In this document: positions 9,048 to 21,017 of the stretch, piece by piece
Numbering within the stretch: the stretch's first letter is position 1
Layout: each line of letters begins with the position of its first letter
NCBI RefSeq assembly: GCF_001660485.1
Contig: NZ_CP013979.1
Span: 2,790,001-2,854,000, forward strand
Direction of reading: 5' to 3'
DNA from: Agromyces aureus
GTDB lineage: Bacteria > Actinomycetota > Actinomycetes > Actinomycetales > Microbacteriaceae
Length of the DNA stretch: 64,000 nucleotides
Program-made: the position numbers and the translations under genes
The notes under the pieces: model-generated
Database searches by the model: none
The model's input: the letters and a program-made list of their open reading frames with translations, nothing else
Told to the model about the DNA's origin: nothing

Positions 9048-9392
9048 GTGAGCAAGAATTCAGACCCGGTCGACGACGCGACGCGCGACATCGCCGAGGT
9101 TCCCGCGGTCGAGATCATCACCACCGCGGCCGTGCACCTCATGAGTGCCGCCGCCGTCAAGGTCGGCCTCGCCGACGACCCCGAGTCGCAGATCGACCTC
9201 GACGAGGCCCGCAAGCTCATCAACGCCCTCGCGGGCCTGATCACCGCCGGTGCGCCCGAGATCAGCGACATGCACGCGCGCTCGCTGCGCGACGGCCTGC
9301 GTTCGCTGCAGCTCGCGTTCCGCGAGGCCTCCGTCATCCCCGATGCCATCGGCCAGGGTCCGGGCGAGAAGTGGACCGGGCCGGTCAACTGA
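9048..9392 (+). CDS. DUF1844 domain protein
   Basis: A 114-residue acidic soluble protein of the DUF1844 family, which is widespread in actinobacteria and has no established function. The core (VEIITTAAVHLMSAAAVKVGLADDP, then IDLDEARKLINALAGLI) is helical. The GTG start at 9048 follows AGAGG with 6-nt spacing. It is transcribed away from infC, a pairing I recall as common in this order, so a role linked to translation is possible but unproven. A bidirectional hairpin follows its stop. Confidence 0.88.
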   Translation: MSKNSDPVDDATRDIAEVPAVEIITTAAVHLMSAAAVKVGLADDPESQIDLDEARKLINALAGLITAGAPEISDMHARSLRDGLRSLQLAFREASVIPDAIGQGPGEKWTGPVN

Positions 9393-9414
9393 CCCGCACA
9401 CCATGAACCCGATC

Positions 9415-9441
9415 GGGGTCGCCGCGGTTCGCGGCGGCCCC
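9415..9441. terminator. Bidirectional hairpin between DUF1844 and nei
   Basis: A 12-bp GC-rich stem with one GT pair and a 3-nt loop lies between two convergent genes, 23 nt after one stop and 15 nt after the other. Confidence 0.7.
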
Positions 9442-9455
9442 GTCGTCGTTCGCGC

Positions 9456-10235
9456 TCAGGTCTGGCAGCTGGGACACCAGTACGTCACGCGCTCCTCGAG
9501 CTCGGTGCGGCCCAGCTGGCCGCGCTCGATGCGGGTGCCGCAGCGACGGCACGACTCCCCGGCGCGCCCGTAGACCCACAATCGCTGCCCGCGGCGATCG
9601 ACGCCGGTCGTCACTCGCGCCGACCGATCGCGGTTCGCGACGATGAGTCGACGGCCGAGGGCGACGACCGCCGGCAGGTCGGGCACGGCCATCACCGCGC
9701 GCTGCGGTCGGAGACCGCGGAGGAAGCACAGCTCATTGGCGTACACGTTGCCGAGGCCGGCGAGGTTCCGCTGGTCGAGCAGCGCGACCGCGATCGGCAC
9801 GTCGGGGCGGGCCGCCAGTCGGCGCACGGCCTCGTCGGCATCCCAGTCGGGGCCGAGCAGGTCCGGACCGAGGTACTCGAGGGTCGCAGCCTCGTCGGCG
9901 CGCGCGAGCACCTCGAGGAGTCCGAGTTCGAAGCCGATCGCCGTGGCGTCTGGCGTCTCGAGCACGACGCGGGCGAGATGCGCGGGTTTGGGCCAACGCT
10001 CCCCCGGCCGCACCACGCGCCACTCGCCCTCCATCTTCAGGTGCGAGTGGATGCTCCACGCCGGCGTTCGGATGAGCAGATGCTTGCCGCGGGAGACGAC
10101 CTCCTCGACGCGTTCACCCGAGAGGTCGGCCGCGGCGAACCGCGGCACGCGGAAGTCGGTGCGCACGAGCTCGGATCCGGCGAGCGCCGCGTGCAGTCGG
10201 GCGGCAGCCCGGAAGACCGTGTCACCCTCTGGCAT
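9456..10235 (-). CDS. nei: Endonuclease VIII-like DNA glycosylase/AP lyase
   Basis: A Fpg/Nei-family base-excision enzyme of 259 residues that removes oxidised bases and cuts the abasic site. The mature N-terminus PEGD (catalytic Pro2 and Glu3) marks the Nei branch rather than Fpg, which has PELPE. A helix-two-turn-helix (LDQRNLAGLGNVYANELCF) is followed by a C-terminal zinc finger with two CxxC pairs (CRRC and CPSC). The start overlaps the end of lhr by 14 nt, so the two are translationally coupled. The lhr-nei pair is also adjacent in M. tuberculosis (Rv3296-Rv3297). Confidence 0.93.
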   Translation of the reverse strand: MPEGDTVFRAAARLHAALAGSELVRTDFRVPRFAAADLSGERVEEVVSRGKHLLIRTPAWSIHSHLKMEGEWRVVRPGERWPKPAHLARVVLETPDATAIGFELGLLEVLARADEAATLEYLGPDLLGPDWDADEAVRRLAARPDVPIAVALLDQRNLAGLGNVYANELCFLRGLRPQRAVMAVPDLPAVVALGRRLIVANRDRSARVTTGVDRRGQRLWVYGRAGESCRRCGTRIERGQLGRTELEERVTYWCPSCQT

Positions 10236-13200
10236 CGAGCCGGAGTCCCTTCGGCGTCTCGCCGAAGCCGGCGGCCCTCAGGGCGTCGCCGAACGACGTG
10301 CCGAGCACGAACGCGCCGTTGACGGATTCGACGGCCAGCCGACGCACGCGTCCGGTTCGCACGAGCGCGGCGATGGCATCGGCGGCCTGCCGCAGCACGG
10401 CCTCGTCGTCGACGTAGGCGAGCATCGTCTTGCCACCCCGTTCGACGTAGGCCACGAGCTCGCCGTCGGCGACCACGACGAGTGCGCCGGCCTTGCGCGC
10501 GGCGCGATGCGAGCTCTCGCCCGGCGGATCGGGCCACGGCAGGGCCGCACCGTAGGCGTTCGCCGGATCGGTCGCCGCGAGCACGTGCACGGTGCGCGCC
10601 GCGTTCGGGCGCTCGTCGCGGTCGGCGAATCCGCGCAGTCGGTCGACGGCGCCAGGCCCCGCGAACTGGGCGGCGCCGAGACCCTCGACGAAGTAGCCGC
10701 GGCGTGCTCGGCCGGACTCCTCGAAGCCGCTGAGCGTTCGGTAGAGCAGGGCGAACCCGCCGAGCACGCCCTCGGCGACGACCGTGCCGCGGGTCACGAG
10801 TCCGTGCCGGTCGAGCATGGTCTCGGCGAGCGCGTGCGCGCGACGGGTGGCATCGGAGTCGGGCACGGGCAGGATCGACCACCGGCCGGCGACCGACGGC
10901 GGACCCGATCGCATCACGGCCGACGACGCGCGCGGCATCGACCGGCCGCGCATCATGCGCGAACGCGGCGCCGGCCGCGTCGTGCGGTGCGCGCTGCGGC
11001 CGCCGGAGATGAGCGAGCGGACGGGGGCGAAGGTGTCGTTCGTCACGAGTCCTGCCCAGACGAGGCCCCAGAGGGCTTCGACGAACTCCTCGTCGTTGGC
11101 GGGACCGTCGAGCGTGCCGAACCGACCGACCGCGTCGGAGAGCTGCCGGAAGAAGTACGCGCCGCCCGACCCCAGTGCGACGAGCACCTCGCGCTGCAGG
11201 GCCGTGGTCTCGACGCCGACCGGCGGATCGAGCGTCAGCGGCGCGGACTCCGCGAGGTGCAGCGTCACCCACCCGTCGTCGCCCGCGAGCGAGCCGGACC
11301 CGGCCCACACGACCTCGCCGGTGGCCATGAGCTCGTCGAGCATCGCCGGACTGTAGTCGGACACGCGCGAAGGCAGCACGAGCGACTCCCATGCGGATGC
11401 CGGGAGGCGCACACCCTCGAGCTGCTCGACGACCGACAGCACGCCGTCGATGCCCTTCAGCGGGCGGCCGATGTGCTGCCACTCGGGCAGGAATCGCGCG
11501 AGCACCGGCTGGGGCACGGGCTCGACCTCGTGACGGAGCGCGGCGAGCGACCGCCGCCGGATCTTGCGGAGCACCTCGGCGTCGCACCACTCGGTCGACG
11601 TGCCGTTCGGGCGGAACTCCCCCTCGACGACCCGACGCTCGTCGGCCAGCCGCCGCAGCGCGCCCTTGGCCACCGCGACGCCGATGCCGAACCGTTCGGC
11701 GACCTCCTCGGCGGCGAACGGCCCATGGGTTCGTGCGAAGCGGCTCACCAGGTCGCCCAGCGGATCACCGACGTGCTCGGCGAACGCGACCGCCACACCG
11801 GGCGGCACTGGCACGCCCAGCGCGTCGCGGAGGCGCCCGACGTCTTCGATGGCCGCGACGTGCTCGCGACCGGCGAACGTCAGGCGCACGGCCCGCCGTG
11901 CCGCAACGAGCTCCTCGACCGCGGCGGCCGGATCGGTCTCGGCCTGCACGCGCTCGGCGAGCTCGGCCGTCGTCAGCGGCCCGAGCCACCGCAGCGCGTC
12001 GGCGACGCCCTCCGTGCCGCGCACTCGGCGGTCTTCGGCCAGGCGCTGCAGCTCGCGCTCGGTCGTCGCGATGACGCCCGGATCGAGGAGCTCTCGCAGC
12101 TCGACCCGACCGAGGAGCTCGCCGAGCAGCGCCGTGTCGATCGCGAGCGCCGCAGCCCGTCGCTCGGCGAGCGGCGAGTCGCCCTCGTACATGAACGCGC
12201 CGACGTAGCCGAACAGCAGCGAGCTCGCGAAGGGACTCGGCGAGTCGGTCGTCGTCTCGACCAGGCGCACCCGGCGCGCCGCGACATCCCTGGCCAGCTC
12301 GACCAGCGCCGGCACGTCGTAGACGTCCTGGAGCACCTCGCGGACGGTCTCGAGGATGATCGGGAACGTCGGGAATGCGCTCGCGACCTCGAGCAGCTGC
12401 GCCGAACGCTGACGCTGCTGCCACAGCGGCGAGCGCCGGCCCGGCTTGTAGTTGGGCAGCAGCAGCGCACGTGCCGCGCACTCGCGGAACCGGCTCGCGA
12501 AGAGAGCCGAACCACCGACCTCCTCGGTGACGAGCTGCTCGAGCTCGTCGGGCTCGAACACGAACAGGTCGGCTCCGGGCGGATCGATGCCCGTGTCGGG
12601 GATGCGCACGATGATGCCGTCGTCGGCGGCGACCGCGGCCCCGTCGACGCCGTGCCGTTCACGCACGCGCGCCGCGATCGCGAGCGCCCATGGCGCGTGC
12701 ACGGGCATGCCGAAGGGCGAGTGCAGGATGACCCGCCAGTCGCCGAGTTCGTCACGCGTGCGCTCGACCACGAGCGTGCGATCGGAGGGAACATGGCCGG
12801 TCGCCTTCGCCTGATCGGCGAGGAAGGTCACGAGATTTCGTGCCGCGAAGTCGTCGAGCCCGGCCGCGGCCACCCGGTCGCGCGCGGCGGACTCGTCGGC
12901 CGCCGCGATCTCGCGCATGAAGGCGCCGAGCGCGCGGCCGAGCTCTGCCGGTCGGCCGAGGCCGTCGCCCTTCCAGAACGGCACCCGGCCCGGCTGCCCG
13001 AACGCGGGCACCACGTTGACGCGGTCGAACGTGATCTCCTGGATGCGCCAGCTCGTGGCCCCCAGGGCGAACACGTCGCCGACGCGCGACTCGTAGACCA
13101 TCTCCTCGTCGAGCTCGCCGACGCGGCGACCGCCGGACTCCTCGCCCACGAGGAAGACGCCGAACATGCCGCGGTCGGGAATGGTGCCGCCGCTCGTGAC

Positions 13201-14805
13201 CGCGAGCCGTTGCGCCCCCGGCCTGCCGACGAGCGTGTTCGCCTCGCGATCCCAGACGAGGCGAGGACGGAGCTCGCCGAACCGGTCGGACGGGTAGCGG
13301 CCCGCGAGCAGGTCGAGCGTCGCCTCGTACGCCGAGCGGGGCAACGACCCGAACGGGGCCGCACGTCGCACGGCATCGAACCAGGCATCGACGTCGAGTT
13401 CGTCGAGCGCCGCGGCGGCGATCGTCTGCTGGGCCAGGATGTCGAGCGGATTCGACGGCACGCGCATGGTCTCGATCGCCCCGGCGAGCATGCGCTCGCT
13501 CGTAACCGCCGCGTGCACGAGATCGGCGCGCTGCTTCGGGAAGATGACGCCGCGCGAGACCTCGCCGACCTGGTGGCCCGCTCGGCCGAGCCGCTGGAGC
13601 CCGCTCGAGACCGACGGCGGCGACTCGACCTGCACGACGAGGTCGACCGCGCCCATGTCGATGCCGAGCTCGAGGCTCGACGTGGCGACGACGCATCGCA
13701 GCCGCCCGCTCTTCAGGTCGTCCTCGATCTCGGCGCGCTGCTCCTTGCTGACCGAGCCGTGGTGCGCCCGAGCGAGCAGCGGCGGTGCGCCGGCCGTCTG
13801 CCCCGACTGCGCCATGACCGCGGCGGGCGGGCCGCTCGTGACGGCCGCCACCAGGAGCGCCTCGCGCTCGGAGGCCTCGAGTGCGAGCTCGTTGAGCCGC
13901 GCCGTCAGCCGTTCGGCGAGGCGCCGGGAGTTCGCGAACACGATCGACGAACGATGCGCGAGCACCTTCTCGAGGATCGCCTCCTCGACGTGCGGCCAGA
14001 TCGAACCCGTCGCGTCGTCGCTCGCGGGCAGCTGCGCCATGTCTTCGACCGGGACGACGACGCGAAGGTCGAACTGCTTCTCGCTCGGCGGCGCGACGAT
14101 CTCGACCGGCGCACTCGCGCACAGGAACCGTGCGACCTCTTCGACGGGTCGCACGGTCGCCGAGAGCCCGATGCGTTGCGCGGGCTTCGGCAGCAGCGCG
14201 TCGAGGCGCTCGAGCGAGAGCGCGAGATGCGCACCGCGCTTGGTCGCGGCGACCGCGTGGATCTCGTCGACGATCACCGTCTCGACCGTGCGCAGCGTCT
14301 CGCGCGCCTGCGAGGTGAGCATGAGGAACAACGACTCGGGCGTCGTGATGAGGATGTCGGGGGGCGTGCGCAGCATCGCCCGGCGCTCGTTCGCCGGGGT
14401 GTCGCCCGACCTGACGCCGACGCTCACGTGCGGCGGCTCGACGCCGAGCCGCTCGGACACGCGCGCGATGCCCGTCAGCGGCGCTCGAAGGTTGCGCTCC
14501 ACGTCGACGCCGAGCGCCTTCAGCGGCGACAGGTAGAGCACGCGAGTCCCCGGCGGACGTGGCTCCGGCGAACGCTCCCCCGACGGTCGCTGCCCCGGCT
14601 CTGCCGTCGGCGACTCGCTATGCAACCGGTCGATGGCCGACAGGAACGCCGAGAGCGTCTTGCCCGAGCCGGTCGGCGCGACGACGAGCGCGTGCGCGCC
14701 GCGCCCGATCGCCTGCCACGCGGCCGACTGCACGGCGGTCGGCGCGCGGAAGGACTCCGCGAACCACGTTCGCGTGGCATCGGAGAAGACCTCGAGCGCG
14801 TCCAC
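10222..14805 (-). CDS. lhr: Lhr, large ATP-dependent DNA helicase
   Basis: A 1527-residue superfamily 2 helicase of the long Lhr type, a 3'-5' translocase linked to DNA repair. Motif I is APTGSGKT (about residues 43-50) and motif II is DEIH. Motifs V and VI lie in the stretch VVATSSLELGIDMGAVD and QRLGRAGHQ. The N-terminal ~850 residues hold the RecA lobes, winged helix and Lhr-specific domain. The rest is the long C-terminal domain typical of actinobacteria, with winged-helix repeats. The start is GTG 14805, right after GGAGGG; CAGGAT 6 nt before could equally be a leaderless -10. A coding overlap with nei suggests a shared repair role. Confidence 0.95.
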   Translation of the reverse strand: MDALEVFSDATRTWFAESFRAPTAVQSAAWQAIGRGAHALVVAPTGSGKTLSAFLSAIDRLHSESPTAEPGQRPSGERSPEPRPPGTRVLYLSPLKALGVDVERNLRAPLTGIARVSERLGVEPPHVSVGVRSGDTPANERRAMLRTPPDILITTPESLFLMLTSQARETLRTVETVIVDEIHAVAATKRGAHLALSLERLDALLPKPAQRIGLSATVRPVEEVARFLCASAPVEIVAPPSEKQFDLRVVVPVEDMAQLPASDDATGSIWPHVEEAILEKVLAHRSSIVFANSRRLAERLTARLNELALEASEREALLVAAVTSGPPAAVMAQSGQTAGAPPLLARAHHGSVSKEQRAEIEDDLKSGRLRCVVATSSLELGIDMGAVDLVVQVESPPSVSSGLQRLGRAGHQVGEVSRGVIFPKQRADLVHAAVTSERMLAGAIETMRVPSNPLDILAQQTIAAAALDELDVDAWFDAVRRAAPFGSLPRSAYEATLDLLAGRYPSDRFGELRPRLVWDREANTLVGRPGAQRLAVTSGGTIPDRGMFGVFLVGEESGGRRVGELDEEMVYESRVGDVFALGATSWRIQEITFDRVNVVPAFGQPGRVPFWKGDGLGRPAELGRALGAFMREIAAADESAARDRVAAAGLDDFAARNLVTFLADQAKATGHVPSDRTLVVERTRDELGDWRVILHSPFGMPVHAPWALAIAARVRERHGVDGAAVAADDGIIVRIPDTGIDPPGADLFVFEPDELEQLVTEEVGGSALFASRFRECAARALLLPNYKPGRRSPLWQQRQRSAQLLEVASAFPTFPIILETVREVLQDVYDVPALVELARDVAARRVRLVETTTDSPSPFASSLLFGYVGAFMYEGDSPLAERRAAALAIDTALLGELLGRVELRELLDPGVIATTERELQRLAEDRRVRGTEGVADALRWLGPLTTAELAERVQAETDPAAAVEELVAARRAVRLTFAGREHVAAIEDVGRLRDALGVPVPPGVAVAFAEHVGDPLGDLVSRFARTHGPFAAEEVAERFGIGVAVAKGALRRLADERRVVEGEFRPNGTSTEWCDAEVLRKIRRRSLAALRHEVEPVPQPVLARFLPEWQHIGRPLKGIDGVLSVVEQLEGVRLPASAWESLVLPSRVSDYSPAMLDELMATGEVVWAGSGSLAGDDGWVTLHLAESAPLTLDPPVGVETTALQREVLVALGSGGAYFFRQLSDAVGRFGTLDGPANDEEFVEALWGLVWAGLVTNDTFAPVRSLISGGRSAHRTTRPAPRSRMMRGRSMPRASSAVMRSGPPSVAGRWSILPVPDSDATRRAHALAETMLDRHGLVTRGTVVAEGVLGGFALLYRTLSGFEESGRARRGYFVEGLGAAQFAGPGAVDRLRGFADRDERPNAARTVHVLAATDPANAYGAALPWPDPPGESSHRAARKAGALVVVADGELVAYVERGGKTMLAYVDDEAVLRQAADAIAALVRTGRVRRLAVESVNGAFVLGTSFGDALRAAGFGETPKGLRLDARG

Positions 14806-14877
14806 CCCTCCATCCTGCCGCCCACGACCGACAGTCGGGCCCGCGACGGCGAGATCCGCACGGTGCTGCGGTCGGGA

Positions 14878-16272
<1,395 letters not shown>

Positions 16273-16430
16273 CGTCGCTCCCCTCAGCGCGATTCTCCAC
16301 CCGCGAGCGGCGTGCGGCAACCGGCCCGGGTCCCGCCGCGCCGAGCACGACGTTGCATGCGCGCCGGTCTGGTCGACGGTCCGGCCGACGGTCGGCGCCG
16401 ATGGTCGGGCCGCTGGTCAGGGCCGTCGGT

Positions 16431-17285
16431 TCAGGATGCCGCGCGCAGGCGGACCTTGAGCGAGTCCGCGCCCATCGCGATGACGTCGTCGGCCGCCCAG
16501 CGCTGCGCCAGGCGTGCGAGCACCGCGTCGAGGTCTCCCCGCTCCAACCCGGCGACGAGCTCGAGCTCGACCACGAGCTCGGGTCCGACGAGGCGCGCGT
16601 CGGGGTCGCCGTCGACGAGTTCGACCCCGAGCACCGCGAGCTCGCTCGAGATCGACCGTGCGAATGCCTCGCGGATCGGCTCGGACTCGGAGGCCGGGCG
16701 CCAGTCGTGGCTCTGCGCGACCGACCACACGGCGGCCCGCCGCAGCCCGAACTCGGTCTCGGACCCGGGATCCAGCACGACCCGGTCGGTGCCGTCGTCG
16801 GCCGCCGCGAGTGCGACGCGCACGCCGTCGGCCGGAACCGGGCGTGCGATCGGATTCCAGCGCCGCATCGCGTCGACCGAGCTGAACACGGGCAGCACGG
16901 CACGGCCGTCGGGCCCCTGCACGGTGACGATCGAGAGCTCCTGGCTCTTCTCGATCGCGTGCCCGTGCTCGCCGATCTCGGTGCCGCCGTCGCCGAGTTC
17001 GGCGAGCAGCGGGATCAGCAGCCGCGAGGTCGCGAACGCCTGCACGACGTCGACCTTGCCCCCGTCGCCCGCCCGGAACCGCGCCAGTGCGGCGACGAGG
17101 TGCGGCGGCGCGCTGCCGTCGTCCTGCGCGTGCGCATTCTGCTCGAACGACCGGCCGGCCCACGGCGTGCCCGCCGAGTCCGCGCGACCTCCGGCCGCCA
17201 GATGGTCGGGGATCATCGGGCCAGGGCCAGGGCCAGCGCCAGCGCCTGGGGCGTCGTGCGCGTGGGGGTCAGTGGGACGCGACAT
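16431..17285 (-). CDS. SseB-domain protein after priA
   Basis: A 284-residue protein with an SseB domain (Pfam 07179) over roughly its first half: [10 protein letters not shown], then [30 protein letters not shown]. The remainder is unassigned. I chose ATG 17285, inside the last codons of priA and 5 nt after GAGGCG, which gives a coupled reading. An alternative ATG at 17216 would remove the Ala/Gly/Pro-rich leader. Actinobacteria commonly carry sseB-like genes next to hisA. Its function is unknown, although a link to the histidine operon is implied by the overlap. Confidence 0.82.
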   Translation of the reverse strand: MSRPTDPHAHDAPGAGAGPGPGPMIPDHLAAGGRADSAGTPWAGRSFEQNAHAQDDGSAPPHLVAALARFRAGDGGKVDVVQAFATSRLLIPLLAELGDGGTEIGEHGHAIEKSQELSIVTVQGPDGRAVLPVFSSVDAMRRWNPIARPVPADGVRVALAAADDGTDRVVLDPGSETEFGLRRAAVWSVAQSHDWRPASESEPIREAFARSISSELAVLGVELVDGDPDARLVGPELVVELELVAGLERGDLDAVLARLAQRWAADDVIAMGADSLKVRLRAAS

Positions 17286-18021
17286 CCAGCGCCTCGGGCA
17301 GCGTGAACGCGCCCGCGTACAGCGCCTTGCCGACGATCGCGCCCTCGAGGCCGAGCGGCACGAGTTCGCGGAGCGCGGCGATGTCATCGAGGCTCGAGAT
17401 GCCGCCGGAGGCCACGACCGGCCGGTGCGTGCGATCCATGACCTGGCGCAGCAGGTCGAGGTTCGGGCCCTGGAGCGTGCCGTCCTTCGTGACGTCGGTC
17501 ACGACGTACCGGGCGGCGCCGGCCTCTTCGAGGCGGTCCATGACCTGCCAGAGGTCGCCGCCGTCCTTCGTCCAGCCGCGTGCCGCGAGCGTGGTGCCGC
17601 GCACGTCGAGTCCGACCGCGATCGCCTCGCCGTACTGCGCGATGACGGAGGCGGCCCACTCGGGGTTCTCGAGGGCCGCGGTGCCGAGGTTGATGCGCTT
17701 GGCGCCGATCTCGAGCGCGTGCTCGAGCGACTCGTCGTCGCGGATGCCGCCAGACAGCTCGACGTTCACGCGACCGCGCACCTGTCGGATGGCCTTCTTC
17801 AGGATGCCGCCGTTGGAGCCGCGCCCGAAGGCCGCGTCGAGGTCGACGAGGTGGATCCACTCGGCGCCCTGATCGGCCCAGTCCACGGCCGCATCGATCG
17901 GGTCGCCGTAGTTCGTCTCGGTACCGGCTTCACCCTGGGTGAGTCGCACGGCCTTGCCGCCCGCGACATCGACCGCCGGCAGCAGCACCAGGCGGGGGGT
18001 CTTGTTGAACTCGCTCATCAC
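17269..18021 (-). CDS. priA: PriA/HisA phosphoribosyl isomerase
   Basis: A (beta/alpha)8 barrel of 250 residues that isomerises ProFAR in histidine synthesis. In actinobacteria this enzyme (PriA) often also performs the TrpF step of tryptophan synthesis. Catalytic Asp residues are in [15 protein letters not shown] and [16 protein letters not shown], with phosphate loops GGISSLDD and [11 protein letters not shown]. Dual use is inferred from the family, and lack of trpF elsewhere could not be checked. GAGGA precedes the first ATG by 5 nt. It lies 123 nt after hisH, with sseB-like overlapping its end. Confidence 0.92.
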   Translation of the reverse strand: MMSEFNKTPRLVLLPAVDVAGGKAVRLTQGEAGTETNYGDPIDAAVDWADQGAEWIHLVDLDAAFGRGSNGGILKKAIRQVRGRVNVELSGGIRDDESLEHALEIGAKRINLGTAALENPEWAASVIAQYGEAIAVGLDVRGTTLAARGWTKDGGDLWQVMDRLEEAGAARYVVTDVTKDGTLQGPNLDLLRQVMDRTHRPVVASGGISSLDDIAALRELVPLGLEGAIVGKALYAGAFTLPEALDVASH

Positions 18022-18144
18022 TGTCCTCGGAATCGGATGCCTCAGAGTGCGGCATCGGCACAGTCACAGAATCCTAGTCCGCACGGCTGGGTGCGCTCGG
18101 ATCGTGTGACACGTCGTGTGACGCGCAGGTCGCTCGCGCGGCGT

Positions 18145-18783
18145 TCAGCCGAGCGACCGCAGCCAGTTCGACAGCAGTCGGATGCCGGCGTCCGCCGACT
18201 TCTCGGGGTGGAACTGGGTCGCCGACAGCGGCCCGTTCTCGACCGCGGCGAGGAACGGCCCGCCGTGCTCGGCCCAGGTGAGTCGCGGCTTCGGGAACGG
18301 CGGCATGACGTCGAGGCTCCACTGCTGCGCGGCGTACGAGTGCACGAAGTAGAAGCGCTCGTCGCCGATGCCCTCGAACAGCACCGAGTCCTCGTCAGGC
18401 GCGACGGTGTTCCAGCCCATGTGCGGCAGCACGGGCGCCGGCAGCTCGGTGACGATCCCCGGCCACTCGCCGAGACCCTCGGTGTCGGTGCCGCGCTCGA
18501 CGCCGCGCTCGAAGAGCACCTGCATGCCGACGCAGATGCCGAGCACGTGGCGCCCGCCTGCGAGCCTGCGGTCGATGATCTCGTCGCCGCGAACCGACTT
18601 CAGCTGGTCCATGACGGCCTTGAACGCGCCGACGCCCGGCACGAGCAAGCCGTCGGCCTCGAGCGCCGCCGTGCGGTCGGACGTGACCTCGACCTCGGCG
18701 CCGGCGCGCTCGACCGCCTTCGCGGCCGAGTGCACGTTGCCGGAGCCGTAGTCGAGCACGACCACGCGCGGCGTTCGGCTCAC
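18145..18783 (-). CDS. hisH: Imidazole glycerol phosphate synthase, glutaminase subunit
   Basis: A class I glutamine amidotransferase of 212 residues that supplies ammonia to HisF. The nucleophile Cys is in [12 protein letters not shown] and the His/Glu pair is in [12 protein letters not shown]. The GTG start overlaps the hisB stop by 4 nt (GTGA), indicating coupled translation. The hisF partner is not in the window, so the cluster is split. Confidence 0.95.
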   Translation of the reverse strand: MSRTPRVVVLDYGSGNVHSAAKAVERAGAEVEVTSDRTAALEADGLLVPGVGAFKAVMDQLKSVRGDEIIDRRLAGGRHVLGICVGMQVLFERGVERGTDTEGLGEWPGIVTELPAPVLPHMGWNTVAPDEDSVLFEGIGDERFYFVHSYAAQQWSLDVMPPFPKPRLTWAEHGGPFLAAVENGPLSATQFHPEKSADAGIRLLSNWLRSLG

Positions 18784-19394
18784 AGGGCGCCCTTCGTCGA
18801 CGGGATCCCGCTCACGAGCGGGTCGTACGCCTTGGCCTGGCGGAACGCGCGCGCGAACGCCTTGAACTCGGCCTCGGCGATGTGGTGCGCGTCGCGCCCG
18901 CCGAGCACGGTCACGTGCACGGTCAGCCCTGCATTGAAGGTGATCGCCTCGAAGACGTGCCGCACCATCGATCCCGTGAAGTGGCCGCCGATGAGGTGGT
19001 ACTCGAACCCGGCGGGCTCGCCGGTGTGCACGAGGTACGGACGGCCGGAGATGTCGACCACGGCCTGCACGAGCGCTTCGTCGAGCGGCACGAGCGCGTC
19101 GCCGTAGCGCGAGATGCCGCGCTTGTCGCCGAGCGCCTGGCGGATCGCCTGGCCGAGCACGATGCCGACGTCTTCGACCGTGTGGTGCACATCGATGTGG
19201 GTGTCGCCGCTGGCGCGCACCGTGAGGTCGGTGAGCGAGTGCTTCGCGAACGCCGTGAGCAGGTGGTCGTAGAACGGCACCGAGGTCTCGATGTCGCTCA
19301 CGCCCGTGCCGTCGAGGTCGATCGAGAGGTCGATGCTCGACTCGCTCGTCTCGCGCTGCACGCGCGCGGTGCGCGAACCGTTCGAAGTGGTCAT
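18780..19394 (-). CDS. hisB: Imidazoleglycerol-phosphate dehydratase
   Basis: The Mn-dependent dehydratase of histidine synthesis, 204 residues, in its monofunctional form without the phosphatase domain. Metal-ligand motifs [15 protein letters not shown] and [17 protein letters not shown] are intact. TAGGAT (19401-19406, complement) ends 6 nt before ATG 19394, so this gene can start a leaderless mRNA for hisB-hisH-priA in addition to read-through from hisC, which ends 35 nt away. Confidence 0.96.
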   Translation of the reverse strand: MTTSNGSRTARVQRETSESSIDLSIDLDGTGVSDIETSVPFYDHLLTAFAKHSLTDLTVRASGDTHIDVHHTVEDVGIVLGQAIRQALGDKRGISRYGDALVPLDEALVQAVVDISGRPYLVHTGEPAGFEYHLIGGHFTGSMVRHVFEAITFNAGLTVHVTVLGGRDAHHIAEAEFKAFARAFRQAKAYDPLVSGIPSTKGAL

Positions 19395-19429
19395 GATTCC
19401 ATCCTAGGCAGCAGGGCTCGGGCGCCGGT

Positions 19430-20518
19430 TCAGACGACGGATGCCGGCGCGAACGCGGCGATCGCCTCGAGGAATGCGGTCGTCTCGGTCTCGGTCCCCG
19501 CGGTGACCCTGAGGCATCCGGGCAGGCCGATGTCGCGGATCAGGATGCCGCGTTCGAGCAAGGCCTCGAAGACCGCGTGCGGATCGTCGACGCCGCCGAA
19601 GAGCACGAAGTTCGCTCCGCTCCGGTACGCGTGGAACCCCAGGCGGTCGAGCTCGGCGACGATGCGCTCGCGCTGCCCGCGGATCTCGTCGACCATCGCG
19701 AGCATCTGGTCGGAGTGCGCGAGCGCGCCGAGCGCTGCCGCCTGCGTGAGGGCCGACAGGTGGTACGGCAGGCGCACGAGACGCAGCGCGTCGACGACGG
19801 CCGGGTCTGCGGCCAGGTAGCCGACACGCGCGCCCGCGAAGGCGAACGCCTTGCTCATAGTGCGCGACACGACGAGACGTGGACGGTCTTCGAGCAAGGT
19901 GAGCGCGCTCGGAGTGCCGGGGTCGGCGAACTCGTGGTACGCCTCGTCGACCACGACGATGCCGCGCGCCGCGTCGGCGACCGCCGTGATCGTCTCGATC
20001 GACAGCGGGGTGCCCGTCGGGTTGTTCGGCGCGCAGAGGATCACGATGTCGGGGTCGTGCTCGCGAACGGCTGCGACGGCCGTCTCGGGGGTGAGCTCGA
20101 ACTCGGCATCGCGCGGCGCCCCGATCCACTCGGTGCCGGTGCCGGCCGAGAGCAGGCCGTACATCGAATAGGTGGGCGCGAACCCGAGTGCCGTGCGACC
20201 CGGGCCTCCGAAGGCCTGCAGCACGTGCTGGAGCACCTCGTTCGAACCGTTCGCGGCCCAGATGTTCGATTCGTCGAGGCTGTGGCCGAGGTAGCCCGCG
20301 AATGCGCGACGGAGGTCGGTGAACTCGCGGTCGGGGTACCGGTTCAGCTGCAGGATCGCGGCGGCGACGCGGGCCACGATGTCGTGGGCGACCGCTTCGG
20401 GGATCGGATGCGTGTTCTCGTTGACGTTGAGCGCGACCGGCACGCTCTTCTGCGGTGCTCCGTACGGAGCGCGGCCGCGGAGGTCGTCGCGGATGGGCAG
20501 GTCGTCGAGGGAGGTCAC
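19430..20518 (-). CDS. hisC: Histidinol-phosphate aminotransferase
   Basis: A fold-type I PLP aminotransferase of 362 residues that makes histidinol phosphate. The core includes [38 protein letters not shown] and the PLP Lys in [18 protein letters not shown] chose GTG 20518 ([15 protein letters not shown]) rather than the far upstream ATG because TAGCAT (20526-20531, complement) ends 7 nt before it, and because conserved residues begin there. It is the first gene of the hisC-B-H-priA set. Confidence 0.94.
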   Translation of the reverse strand: MTSLDDLPIRDDLRGRAPYGAPQKSVPVALNVNENTHPIPEAVAHDIVARVAAAILQLNRYPDREFTDLRRAFAGYLGHSLDESNIWAANGSNEVLQHVLQAFGGPGRTALGFAPTYSMYGLLSAGTGTEWIGAPRDAEFELTPETAVAAVREHDPDIVILCAPNNPTGTPLSIETITAVADAARGIVVVDEAYHEFADPGTPSALTLLEDRPRLVVSRTMSKAFAFAGARVGYLAADPAVVDALRLVRLPYHLSALTQAAALGALAHSDQMLAMVDEIRGQRERIVAELDRLGFHAYRSGANFVLFGGVDDPHAVFEALLERGILIRDIGLPGCLRVTAGTETETTAFLEAIAAFAPASVV

Positions 20519-20602
20519 CCGATCAATGCTAGCGAGCACCGACCGGCACCTCGGGCCGCGGTGACGCACGGCGACCATGCCGGTGGCCCCGGCGGGATGG
20601 GC

Positions 20603-20998
20603 CTACGGCTGAGCCGGAAGTGCGAGCCGCTGTCCGGGCTGCACGACGCTGTCGTCGAGCCCGTTGAGCCGCATGATCTCGTCGATGACGTCGCGGGGGT
20701 CGGCCTGCGGTGCGAGCGACTCGGCGATGCTCCACAGGGATTCGCCGTCGGCGACGGTGAGGTAGGCGAGGTTCGCACCGGTCGCACCGTCGACCTCGGC
20801 CACCGCACCCCCGCTGCCCAGCACCAGGGAGGCCACGAGCAGCACGATCGGGATCGCGGCGAGAGCGGTGAACACCGCGCGCCCGCGGCGCGTGAGCCGC
20901 AGTCGGCTTCGACCGACGGCGCTTTCGCGCGCGCCACCGAACGTCGTGGAGCTCTCGGCGTACGAACCGTACGAACCGGCGACCAGCACTGCACTCAT
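20603..20998 (-). CDS. LysM membrane protein, likely SOS cell-division inhibitor
   Basis: A 131-residue protein with about 40 basic cytoplasmic residues, one membrane segment (about 41-61) and a C-terminal LysM domain (about 79-128) that would bind peptidoglycan. It is divergent from lexA, the same arrangement as Rv2719c (ChiZ) in M. tuberculosis, DivS in Corynebacterium and YneA in Bacillus, which block division after DNA damage. The start is ATG 20998 behind a strong AGGAGGTG site. A LexA box overlaps its -10. It is short compared with Rv2719c. The function is inferred from context. Confidence 0.85.
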   Translation of the reverse strand: MSAVLVAGSYGSYAESSTTFGGARESAVGRSRLRLTRRGRAVFTALAAIPIVLLVASLVLGSGGAVAEVDGATGANLAYLTVADGESLWSIAESLAPQADPRDVIDEIMRLNGLDDSVVQPGQRLALPAQP

Positions 20999-21017
20999 CT
21001 CGCACCTCCTGAGGTGA

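Noticed and set aside
16273..16430. GTCGGCC-rich repetitive stretch after sseB-like
   Set aside because: Several short palindromes but no consistent unit or clear terminator, so reported only as low-complexity spacer.
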